NCBI GenBank assembly: GCA_036504215.1
Contig: DASXVO010000021.1
Span: 16,428 to 80,427 of the forward strand
Direction of reading: 5' to 3'
Length of the DNA: 64,000 nt
Source: Vicinamibacterales bacterium
GTDB taxonomy: Bacteria > Acidobacteriota > Vicinamibacteria > Vicinamibacterales > Fen-181
Shown piece by piece: positions 10,301-17,405 of the stretch; positions within the stretch are counted from its first letter, which is position 1; each line of letters starts with the position of its first letter. The notes beneath the pieces are model-generated. The model saw nothing but the letters and a program-made list of their open reading frames with translations, did no database searches and was not told the origin of the DNA. The position numbers were made by a program, and so were the translations under genes.

Positions 10301-13300
10301 CCTATCCGGCCGTGACCGGCATCGCGCCGGCGTCCGGGACAGCCGGAACGGCCGTCACGATCACCGGGAGGAACTTCGCCAGCGACGTGGCGACCGTGTT
10401 CGGGTCGAGCACCGGCCCCGTGACCAACGCGTCGGCCACCCAGATTGTCGCGACCGTGCCGAGCGGCCTGTCGCCAGGGCCCGTTGATCTCACCGTGGTC
10501 AACGTCACGCTGGGGCAAAGCCGGACGTACCAGCGGGCGTTCACGATCGGCACCGTGCTGGCGGGCACCGCGAATACCGTGGCCGGAGGCGGCTCGTTCA
10601 CGTGCGCGGTCACGAGCACCGGCGGCGTGCAGTGCTGGGGCGACAACTCCTCCGGCCAACTCGGCGACGGCACGACCATGCCGCGCGGCACGCCAACCGA
10701 CGTCCCCGGCCTCACGGCCGGGATGAAAGCCGTCGTTGCGGGCTACAGACACAGTTGCGCGCTCACCAGCGGGGGCGGCGTCCTGTGTTGGGGCGACAAC
10801 AATTACGGCCAGCTCGGCGACGGCACGACGAAGAATCGGGTTACCCCGGTGGACGTTGCCGGTCTCGGAGGCGGCGTCGTTGCGCTCGCCGGCGGCTCCA
10901 ACCACACCTGCGCGATCACGAATGGCGGCGGCGTCAAGTGCTGGGGCTCCAACAGCTATGGGCAGCTCGGGGATGGCACGACGACGCAGCGCATGCTCCC
11001 GGTGGATGTGCCCGCGCTCCTTGCCGGCATCACGGGACTGACGGCGGGCACGTCCCATACCTGCGCTGTCACCGGCGCAGGCGCGGTCCAATGCTGGGGC
11101 TACAACAACTACGGCCAACTTGGGGACGGGACGACGACGAACCGAAGCACCCCGGTCGGTGTGGTTGGCCTGGCCACGGGCGTGACGGCGGTGGCGGGCG
11201 GCAACTACCACAGCTGCGCGCTCGCCGGCAGCGGCGCCGTGATGTGCTGGGGCCAGAACTTCTCCGGTCAACTCGGCGACGGCACGACCACCGGCGCCGT
11301 CAGCCCGGTGGCCGTGGCCGGCCTGGCGAGTGATGTGGCGGGATTGACCGCCGGCAGTTCCCACACCTGTGCCTTCACGGCCGGCGGAGCGGTGCAGTGC
11401 TGGGGCAGCAACACGTCTGGACAGCTAGGCGATTCCACCCTGACGAACCGACCGACGCCGGTCACCGTGGTCAACCTCGCCGGAGCCGTTGCGGCACTCG
11501 ACGCCGGCGACTCGCACACGTGTGCCACCATCCGGGGCGGCGGCGTCCAGTGCTGGGGCTCGAACGCTTACGGCCAGCTCGGGGATTCGTCGGTCGTGGT
11601 TCGGACGGCGCCGGCCGATGTGGCGACCTCGGTGGCCGCGAGCGCGCTGGCGGTTGGCGGTTCCCACGCGTGCCGCCTCGTGACTGGCGGCGTGCAGTGC
11701 TGGGGGTTGAACTCGAGCGGCCAACTCGGAGACTACACGACGATCAGCCGATCGCTGCCGGCCAATGTCGTCGGTATGACCGGCGCCTCCGGCATCGCCG
11801 CGGGGGGATCGCATTCCTGCGCGACGACCGCCAGCGGTGGCGTGAAGTGCTGGGGTAGTAACAGCTACGGCCAGGTGGGAATCGGATCTACCGGAGGCAG
11901 CCGCTCCACCCCAAGCGATGTCGTCGGCCTGAGCGATGCGGCGCTGGTCGGAGCCGGCTCGAACCACACGTGCGCGCTGACAGCCAGTGGCGCGGTGACG
12001 TGCTGGGGCTACAACAACTACGGCCAACTGGGAGACGGATCCGCGACGAATCGTTCCACGCCGGTAGCCGTATCGGGTCTCGCGAGCGGCGCGACCGCGC
12101 TCGCCGCGGGCGGCAGCCACACGTGCGCCGTCACCGCCGGAGGCGGCGTGAAGTGCTGGGGCTACAACTCCAGCGGCCAGCTGGGAGACGCGTCCACCAC
12201 GAGCCGAAGCACGCCCGTGGATGTCACCGGGCTGGCCAGCGGCGTGGTTGGCCTGGCGGCAGGCTACTCCCACACGTGCGCGCTGACGAGCAGCGGCGGT
12301 GTGAAGTGCTGGGGCTCCAACTACTATGGTCAACTCGGTGACGGATCGACCACGACGCGCACCACGCCAGTCGATGTGACGAGCCTGGCGAGCGGGGTCA
12401 CCGCCATCGGCGCCGGCTACTACCACACGTGCGCGATCACGACCGGCGGCGGGGCGCAGTGCTGGGGCCAGAATTCGAGCGGGCAACTGGGCGACGGCTC
12501 GCTGGTGAATCGCTCCACGCCCGTCGATGCCACGGGCCTGACGAGTGGCGTCCTGTCTATCGGTGGTGGGAGCAGCCATTCGTGCGCGCTGGTGACCGGA
12601 GGCGGGGTCAAGTGCTGGGGCAACGATTCGACCGGGCAACTGGGCAGCGGCCGGGCGCTCCTCCAGCCCGCGCCAGCCGATGCGGCCGGGTACGGCGCCA
12701 GCGTCACGCTGTCGAATCTAGTACAGACGTATGACGGCACGCCGAAATCCGCGGCTGTCGGCACCACGCCGACCGGCCTGACGGTGGCGGTCACCTACCT
12801 CGGCATCGACGGGACGATGTACGGCCCGACCACGACACCACCGACGGACGGAGGCACCTACCTCGTGATGGCGAAGGTTGCCGACGCGGTGTACAGCGGA
12901 TCCGGCAGCGCCACGCTGATCGTCTACAACCCGATCCCCGCCATCGCCACGCTCACCCCGTCGTCGGGACCCGACGCGGGCGGAACGACGATCACGATCT
13001 CCGGCGCGGGCTTCCGGCCGGGGGTGCTGGTGCAGATCGGCGGCCTCACGGCGGCGGGTGTCTACGTCAACGACACGACGATGACGGCTACGGCGCCCTC
13101 GTCCGCGCTTGCGGGCATTGTCGACGTGTTCGTCAGAAACGCCGAGCCCGCGCTGCCAGGGCGGGCGTCGAGCACCTTCACGTATCTCGCGTACCCCCGA
13201 ATCACCTCGCTCTTGCCGGGCTTCGGCATCGCAGGCACCGTCGTGACGATCACGGGCGCGAACTTCAGCAACACCGATGCGGCGGTCACGTTCGGATCGA

Positions 13301-16170
13301 TCCAGGCGGCCGTCTCGAGTCGGTCGGTCACGCAGGTCGTGGTGACCGTCCCGTCCGGCCTCCCGCTGGGACCTGCCGACGTCACGATCGCGAACGTGGC
13401 GCAGGGGCGGGGCCGCACCTATGCGCGACTGTTCACGGTCGGCCCGACACCCGTCCGCCTCGTCAACACGGTGGCGGTTGGTACCGGTCACGTGTGTGCG
13501 ACCAGTGCGAGCGGCGTGAAGTGCTGGGGCGACAACGACTACGGCCAATTGGGCGATGGGACGACAACGACCCCGGCGGCGCCGGTGGACGTCGTGGGCC
13601 TCGGAGGAGGCGTCACGGCGGTGGCGGCAGGCGGCGACCACACGTGCGCGCTGACGAGCGGCGGCGGTGTGAGGTGTTGGGGGTACAACTACTATGGCCA
13701 ACTCGGCAACGGCACGACGACGAACCAGAGCCTTCCGGTGGACGTTGTCGGACTCTCGAGCGGCGTGGTGGCCATTGCCGCCGGGTACTCCCACACCTGC
13801 GCGCTGACGAGCGGCGGAGCGGTCAAGTGCTGGGGCTATAACTCCTACGGCCAACTGGGCGACGGCAGCCTGTCGGATCGGAGCGTGCCGGCCGACGTGG
13901 CGGGGCTGACGGTTGGCGCGGTCGGGGTGACCGCGGGCTACTATCACAACTGCGCGGTGACGGGCGCCGGGGCCGTGAAGTGCTGGGGCAACAACACGAA
14001 CGGACAGCTGGGAGATGGGACCGCCACCCGGGCCACGATACCGGTGGCGGTGCTCGGTCTGACGGGTGGAGTCCGGGCCGCAGCCGCCGGGTACTATCAC
14101 ACGTGCGCCATCACGGACACCGGTGGCAAGTGCTGGGGCGACAACACGTACGGCCAGGTCGGTGACGGAACGACGGTCAACCGATGGGCCCCCGTGGACG
14201 TGCCCGGGCTGGCCGGCGGTCTCGCCGGCGTGGCCGCCGGCTACTATCACACGTGCGTGCTCGCGAGCACCGGCGGAGTTCAGTGCTGGGGCCGGAATCA
14301 GGCCGGCCAACTGGGCGACGGCACGACGACGGATCGTGGGACACCCGGGGGCGTAAGCGGCGTCAGCGGTGCCAGCATGGTGGCCGCCGGGTACTACAAC
14401 ACCTGCGTCGCAATCGGAACGGGAACCGTGAGGTGCTGGGGCGGCAATTCCTACAGGCAACTGGCCGACGGGTCCCCGACGATGCGCCTCACTCCGAGCC
14501 CGGTCGCTGGTGTGTCGAATGCCACGTCGAAGATCGCGAGCGGCTACTCCAGTTCGTGCGTGATCACGGGCGCGGGTGCGGTGCAGTGCTGGGGCGCGAA
14601 CAACTACGGTCAGCTGGGAAACGGCACGTTCACGGACTGCAGCACGGCTGCAACCGTCACGGGGATCTCCAGCGGCGCAAGTGCGATCGCGGCCGGCGGG
14701 TACCGCGCGTGCGCGGTGACGGGCGCGGGCGGCGCCAAGTGCTGGGGCTCGAATACCTGGGGCGCGCTGGGAACTGGCGTGCTCCCGCCCACGGCCGGAC
14801 CCGTGCCATCGCCCGCGGACGTCGTGGGCCTGACCAGCGGCGTGGTGTCGTTGGCCGCGGGCTCCTACCACACTTGCGCCCTGACGCAGACTGGCGGGGT
14901 CAAGTGCTGGGGCCGCAACACGTCTGGCGAGGTGGACGCCACGACGTCCACGAGGTACACACCAGTTGACGTCGCGGGGTTGACGAGTGGCGTCGTCGCA
15001 CTGGCCGCCGGCTACTCACACGTGTGCGCCATCATGAACGGCGGCGCCGTAAAGTGCTGGGGCTCCAACGGACACGGCGAACTGGGAAACGGCGCGACCA
15101 CCAACTCCAGTTCACCAGTGGCCGTTTCCGGCCTGTCGAATGGAGTCACGGCACTCGTTGCAGGGGACTACCACACCTGCGCGCTCACCACCGGAGGAGG
15201 GGTGAAGTGCTGGGGCGCCAACGCCGAGGGCGAACTCGGTGACGGCACGAACGTCGGCCGTCTCACGCCGGCCGATGTGGTTGGCTTGGACTCCGGCGTC
15301 ACCGCGATCGGGAGTCGCTACGAACACACGTGCGCCGTCCGCAACGGCGGCACCCTCTGCTGGGGCTACAACAACCATGGCCAGCTCGGAGACGGGACGA
15401 CCACCGACAGCTGGATACCGGTGAGTGTCGCCGGCCTGTCCGGCGGAGTGGTCGGGGTTACGTGCGGCATGTACCATTCGTGCGCGGTCAAGGACGACGG
15501 TACGGCCATGTGCTGGGGCTACGACGCCAACGGTCAGCTTGGCGACGGCCGGCTGGTCTACAGTGCCGTGCCGCTCGAGATAGCGGGCCTTGGGAAGACT
15601 GCGGCCACGGTCGCTCTCGACAACCTCACCCAGGTCTTCGACGGATCATCGAAGGCCGCGACGGTAACGACGACGCCGGCCGGCCTGGCGGTGATCGTCA
15701 CCTACACGGGGGTCGGCGGCACGACCTACGGACGGACGTCGGCACCGCCGACGCTCGTGGGCACCTACTCCGTGGTGGCCATGATTGACGATGCGAACTA
15801 CTCCGGATCGGCTGGGGGCACGCTGACGATCGGCCTCGGGAGCGCGCCCGCCATCACCGACGATCCGCTGCTGGCGCGGACGGCGCGTGTGAAGGCGATT
15901 CACTTCAACGAGCTGCGGACGGCGATCGACAAGCTGCGTGCGGGGCACGGCCTGTCCGCGGCGGCCTGGACGGACCAGCCGCTCGTCGGCGGTGTGACGC
16001 CGGTGAAGGCCATCCACCTGGCGGAGCTGCGGACGGCGCTGGCGGAGGTGTACACTGCGGCGGGCCGCGAGGCGCCGGCCTGGAACCCGACGACGATCAC
16101 CGCCCGCGCGACGGTGATCACGGCGGCGCAGATCACCGAGGTGCGGCAGGCGGTGATGGGGATTTGGTAG
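4339..16170 (+). CDS. Giant secreted RCC1-repeat protein (56 repeats) with MBG and IPT/TIG domains
   Basis: 3,943 residues. ATG at 4339 has GGGAG eight bases upstream and begins a Sec signal peptide (MRQKPVVLVGLVAVIAL...). An Ala/Pro-rich linker follows to about residue 150. Four blocks of 14 RCC1 repeats then begin at residues 155, 1119, 2089 and 3053; each repeat is about 51 residues (CALTxxGGVKCWGxNxxGQLGDGTTTxRxxPVDVxGLxSGV). The first three blocks are each followed by an MBG-like domain (QIYDGTAKATTV..., QTYDGTPKAVTA...) and two IPT/TIG domains (ITSLAPASGPAGTSVTITG type). The fourth is followed by an MBG-like domain and a C-terminal module (residues about 3834-3943) with VKAIHFNELRTAI and VKAIHLAELRTAL. 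RCC1 repeats fold as seven-bladed propellers, so 14 suggests two propellers per block. Every repeat carries a Cys pair. Function unknown; an exported adhesin or binding scaffold is an inference. Confidence 0.92.
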   Translation: MRQKPVVLVGLVAVIALCAAGVQVWATGAVQGRPALSGGAGAAATDATAIGPAPAPEAKPMGATIVAPTVGGNIDPAALESDSAGRNQATPVAAGEPPIPASFPTSIGAMRSNPPEARGPSDAPPRLPESGPNSVVAVATASYPWSSPTSNYHTCALTAAGAVKCWGPNESGQLGNSTYADSTTPVDVSTLSSGVASIVTGANHSCALTTAGGVKCWGSNSWGQIGDGTWNWRSAPVDVTGLTSGVLAVTAGAYHTCALITGGALKCWGYNTYGQLGDGTTSNRNAPVDVTNASNGFAGISAGGVHTCAVTSGGGVKCWGYNSYGQVGDGTTTSRSVATDVSGAASGFSVVASGGLSTCAITTGGGLKCWGYNNYGQLGDTTTFQRTSPVPVSGLVSGVISVSLGSNHTCATLTGGALKCWGSNSSGQIGDGTTTTRSTPTTVSGLSSVAVVAAGDVHSCAATTDGRLHCWGGDGLGQLGDTPTTGRLLPGGVQGVEAATLATSAAAHTCVATGTGMQCWGLNSNGQLGNGTMTNRTTPGDVPGIGPGVAAIGARNQFTCTLTSAGGVKCWGYNGSGQLGDGTTTAKTTPADVAGLASGVTALAVGPEFACALTTAGGVKCWGGNWNGELGDGTTTSRSVPGDVTGLTSGVVAIGAGGNHGCAVMTAGTIKCWGWNGSGQLGDSTTTRPAAPVDVVGISSGTKSLALGSNHSCALATAGTVKCWGSNWAGQLGDGTWTQRTTPVDVVGLGGVATLTAGSSHTCGITSGGNLQCWGWNQYGQLGDGTTSARWAPTAITGLAGAAAAIGAGDRHTCAVLTSGAVQCWGSDANGQLGSGRALFRPFPAELGGFGSALATVTPGNSVQIYDGTAKATTVATTPPGLAVTTTYTGIGDTTYAQNVTAPSAAGTYLVVAVVSDAAYVGSGSGTLVINNAAPTVASISPSSAPDYSFTPVTITGTNFMPGVSVRLNGALLPSTFVNSTTLTAVVPPGAAGVAAVFVRNPEPTSGNAASNFAYLAYPRITSLAPASGPAGTSVTITGTNFSDTDAAVSFGGQAAAVTSRSATQIVATVPGGTASGLVDVTVTNVALGRSRTYTRAYSVGTARPGVAGAIAAGGAFSCAVTSTGGVQCWGSNGANELGDGTTVSRSVPAAVSGLTSGMAGVTAGSSGSHGCALTTGGGVKCWGQNGYGQLGDGTTTSRSMPVDVVSLPSGIVAVTASGSHTCALTMNGGVKCWGRNMYGEVGDNTTTDRSSPTDVVGLANGVRAIGVGLYHSCAVLTDGNARCWGRNNYGQLGDGTTTDRPTPVVVQGWSGGAAVVVGGYYHTCAITSSGVSCWGYNSSGQLGDGSTTNRTAPGAVSGLAAGVTALAAGGNHTCAVATDGTARCWGSNPAGQLGDGTTTNRSTPVSVSGLAASASAVAGGSDHTCALLADGGVQCWGNDVLGGTGSGTTVLRTVPGDVSTLATGGLDLTAGMYHACALTSGGVVKCWGSNISGQLGDGTTVSRALPAAVIGLQAGIRGVAAGMSHACAITSGGGVKCWGQNSNGQLGDGTTTMRFTQADVTGLTSGVSAVTAGSYHTCALTSSGGVKCWGSNSSGQLGDNTTTQRSAPVDVSGLTSGVIGLTAGYSHTCALMGAGGMKCWGSNSYGQLGDGTTTQRLAPVDVSGLAAGVGGVAAGAGANHTCAWTTGGALKCWGANSYAQVGDGSYTNRTAPVDVTGLSNGVSAVAASAYHTCALTSGGGVKCWGSGQYGAVGDGSTTTRLTPVDVVNLSSGVTSIAAGSSYSCAVTGSGGIQCWGDNSMGQLGDGRPLIRLYPSNASGYGAIVILGNLDQTYDGTPKAVTAATVPPGLAVTITYRGTGTTTYGPTTAAPTDPGWYVVVATVNDSTIAGSGSAGATLTINNAVPVVSSVAPPSGPDFGGTLITVSGTGFRPGATVQINGLAAAGVYVNATTMTAVTPSSAAAGAATVTVRNPDPTPGAATTTFTYLAYPAVTGIAPASGTAGTAVTITGRNFASDVATVFGSSTGPVTNASATQIVATVPSGLSPGPVDLTVVNVTLGQSRTYQRAFTIGTVLAGTANTVAGGGSFTCAVTSTGGVQCWGDNSSGQLGDGTTMPRGTPTDVPGLTAGMKAVVAGYRHSCALTSGGGVLCWGDNNYGQLGDGTTKNRVTPVDVAGLGGGVVALAGGSNHTCAITNGGGVKCWGSNSYGQLGDGTTTQRMLPVDVPALLAGITGLTAGTSHTCAVTGAGAVQCWGYNNYGQLGDGTTTNRSTPVGVVGLATGVTAVAGGNYHSCALAGSGAVMCWGQNFSGQLGDGTTTGAVSPVAVAGLASDVAGLTAGSSHTCAFTAGGAVQCWGSNTSGQLGDSTLTNRPTPVTVVNLAGAVAALDAGDSHTCATIRGGGVQCWGSNAYGQLGDSSVVVRTAPADVATSVAASALAVGGSHACRLVTGGVQCWGLNSSGQLGDYTTISRSLPANVVGMTGASGIAAGGSHSCATTASGGVKCWGSNSYGQVGIGSTGGSRSTPSDVVGLSDAALVGAGSNHTCALTASGAVTCWGYNNYGQLGDGSATNRSTPVAVSGLASGATALAAGGSHTCAVTAGGGVKCWGYNSSGQLGDASTTSRSTPVDVTGLASGVVGLAAGYSHTCALTSSGGVKCWGSNYYGQLGDGSTTTRTTPVDVTSLASGVTAIGAGYYHTCAITTGGGAQCWGQNSSGQLGDGSLVNRSTPVDATGLTSGVLSIGGGSSHSCALVTGGGVKCWGNDSTGQLGSGRALLQPAPADAAGYGASVTLSNLVQTYDGTPKSAAVGTTPTGLTVAVTYLGIDGTMYGPTTTPPTDGGTYLVMAKVADAVYSGSGSATLIVYNPIPAIATLTPSSGPDAGGTTITISGAGFRPGVLVQIGGLTAAGVYVNDTTMTATAPSSALAGIVDVFVRNAEPALPGRASSTFTYLAYPRITSLLPGFGIAGTVVTITGANFSNTDAAVTFGSIQAAVSSRSVTQVVVTVPSGLPLGPADVTIANVAQGRGRTYARLFTVGPTPVRLVNTVAVGTGHVCATSASGVKCWGDNDYGQLGDGTTTTPAAPVDVVGLGGGVTAVAAGGDHTCALTSGGGVRCWGYNYYGQLGNGTTTNQSLPVDVVGLSSGVVAIAAGYSHTCALTSGGAVKCWGYNSYGQLGDGSLSDRSVPADVAGLTVGAVGVTAGYYHNCAVTGAGAVKCWGNNTNGQLGDGTATRATIPVAVLGLTGGVRAAAAGYYHTCAITDTGGKCWGDNTYGQVGDGTTVNRWAPVDVPGLAGGLAGVAAGYYHTCVLASTGGVQCWGRNQAGQLGDGTTTDRGTPGGVSGVSGASMVAAGYYNTCVAIGTGTVRCWGGNSYRQLADGSPTMRLTPSPVAGVSNATSKIASGYSSSCVITGAGAVQCWGANNYGQLGNGTFTDCSTAATVTGISSGASAIAAGGYRACAVTGAGGAKCWGSNTWGALGTGVLPPTAGPVPSPADVVGLTSGVVSLAAGSYHTCALTQTGGVKCWGRNTSGEVDATTSTRYTPVDVAGLTSGVVALAAGYSHVCAIMNGGAVKCWGSNGHGELGNGATTNSSSPVAVSGLSNGVTALVAGDYHTCALTTGGGVKCWGANAEGELGDGTNVGRLTPADVVGLDSGVTAIGSRYEHTCAVRNGGTLCWGYNNHGQLGDGTTTDSWIPVSVAGLSGGVVGVTCGMYHSCAVKDDGTAMCWGYDANGQLGDGRLVYSAVPLEIAGLGKTAATVALDNLTQVFDGSSKAATVTTTPAGLAVIVTYTGVGGTTYGRTSAPPTLVGTYSVVAMIDDANYSGSAGGTLTIGLGSAPAITDDPLLARTARVKAIHFNELRTAIDKLRAGHGLSAAAWTDQPLVGGVTPVKAIHLAELRTALAEVYTAAGREAPAWNPTTITARATVITAAQITEVRQAVMGIW
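4801..15840 (+). repeat. Four-unit super-tandem repeat within the RCC1 gene
   Basis: Measured from the first Cys codon of each block (4801, 7693, 10603, 13495), the units are 2892, 2910 and 2892 bp long, that is 964, 970 and 964 codons. Each unit is 14 RCC1 repeats, one MBG-like domain and two IPT/TIG domains; the last unit lacks the IPT pair. Repeat 14 of every unit shares a G(S/D)GR signature in place of GDGTTT, which supports duplication of the whole unit. Nucleotide divergence between units is clear, so the duplications are not recent. Confidence 0.85.
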
Positions 16171-16279
16171 TCGGAACTGGCGCTGTCAGCACCGCACGTG
16201 CTGTACCCTCAGCACCCGTGGCACCGCCAGCACTGGAACCTTCAGCACCTTGAGCACCCCCAGCACCCTTCGCACCTGA
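16169..16279 (+). repeat. Degenerate CAGCACC repeat and second copy of the AGTCGGAACTG core
   Basis: The spacer between the RCC1 gene and the convergent mrp gene starts with AGTCGGAACTG (16169-16179), overlapping the TAG stop. It continues with loosely spaced CAGCACC/GAGCACC steps to about 16279. It has no coding potential. No strong terminator hairpin was found. Confidence 0.5.
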
Positions 16280-16287
16280 CCCTGTCG

Positions 16288-17373
16288 TTATCTCGCAACC
16301 TCCGTGACCGGGATGACCGGCTTCCGGTAGCTTGCGATCGACACCTGGGCCGCCAGTTGCTCGGCGGCGGACATGAAGGCGCGTGTCGCGGGCGCGTCGG
16401 GCTCGGCGATGACGAGCGGCTGCCCTGCGTCGCCGCCGCGGCGGATCGGCTCGTAGATCGGGATCCGGCCCAGGAACGGCACGTTCATCGCCTCCGCCGT
16501 CCGCTCCCCGCCGCCCCGCCCGAAGATGTCGCTCTCGTGCTCACAATTCGGGCACACGAAGTAGCTCATGTTCTCGATGATCCCGAGCACCGGGATGTTG
16601 AGCTTCTCGTACATCCGCACGGCACGGCGGCTGTCCGCGAGCGACACCTCCTGCGGCGTCGTCACGACGATCGCGCCTGCGACCGGCACGGTCTGGCTGA
16701 GGCTCAGCGCGACGTCGCCGGTCCCCGGCGGCATGTCGATGATCAGATAGTCCAGTTCGCCCCACTTCACCTCGTGAAAGAACTGCTTGACGACGCTGTG
16801 CAGCATCGGCCCGCGCCAGATGACGGGCGCGTCGTCGTTGGTCAGGAACCCCATCGACACGACCTTGATGCCGTGCTTCTCGGCCGGCAGGATCTTCTCG
16901 TCCTCGGCCATCAACTGACCCTGGATGCCGAGCATCATCGGCACGTTCGGTCCGTAGATGTCGCCGTCGATCATGCCGACCCGGCTGCCGAGTTTCGCGA
17001 GCGCCACGGCCAGGTTCACCGCGAGCGTCGTCTTGCCGACGCCGCCCTTCCCCGCCCCGATGGCGACGATGTTCTTGACCCCGGGGATCGGCGCCTGCGC
17101 CGAGCCGACATTGTGCGCGGCACGAACCTGGGCGGTCATGGTCACGTCAACGCTGGTGACGCCAGCTATCCGCGACACCGCTGCGCGCGCCTGATCGCGC
17201 ATTGCGTCCTTGACCGGGCACGCGGGGGTGGTGAGTTCGATGGTGAACGCAACGGCTCCGCCGTCGATCGTGAGACCCTTCACGAAGCCGAGCGACACGA
17301 TGTCCTTGTGGAGGTCGGGATCCTTGACGGCGCGAAGCGCGTTGAGAACGGCAGTCTGGTCGAGAGCGGACAT
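16288..17373 (-). CDS. mrp: Mrp/NBP35-family P-loop ATPase (iron-sulfur carrier)
   Basis: About 361 residues. N-terminal MIP18/DUF59 domain (residues 5-85, ALRAVKDPDLHKDIVSLGFV). The Mrp ATPase domain has the deviant Walker A GAGKGGVGKTT near residue 108, DGDIYGPNVPMMLG, DMPPGTGD and the CxxC pair FVCPNC that binds a bridging iron-sulfur cluster in this family. By family knowledge it is a cytoplasmic Fe-S carrier or scaffold. Start choice: an ATG at 17409 overlaps the upstream stop as ATGA, but GAGGAG lies nine bases before the ATG at 17373, so I prefer 17373. The upstream gene is a large Fe-S flavoprotein, consistent with a role in maturing or serving it; that link is inferred from context. 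Confidence 0.92.
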   Translation of the reverse strand: MSALDQTAVLNALRAVKDPDLHKDIVSLGFVKGLTIDGGAVAFTIELTTPACPVKDAMRDQARAAVSRIAGVTSVDVTMTAQVRAAHNVGSAQAPIPGVKNIVAIGAGKGGVGKTTLAVNLAVALAKLGSRVGMIDGDIYGPNVPMMLGIQGQLMAEDEKILPAEKHGIKVVSMGFLTNDDAPVIWRGPMLHSVVKQFFHEVKWGELDYLIIDMPPGTGDVALSLSQTVPVAGAIVVTTPQEVSLADSRRAVRMYEKLNIPVLGIIENMSYFVCPNCEHESDIFGRGGGERTAEAMNVPFLGRIPIYEPIRRGGDAGQPLVIAEPDAPATRAFMSAAEQLAAQVSIASYRKPVIPVTEVAR

Positions 17374-17405
17374 GTTCTGGAACTCCTCGAAGGGAATCGA
17401 AGTCG

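Noticed and set aside
8692..11364. Long minus-strand open frames opposite the RCC1 gene (also 4654-7000 and 12718-14871)
   Set aside because: They mirror the RCC1 repeats and have periodic, Arg/His-rich products with no recognisable fold.
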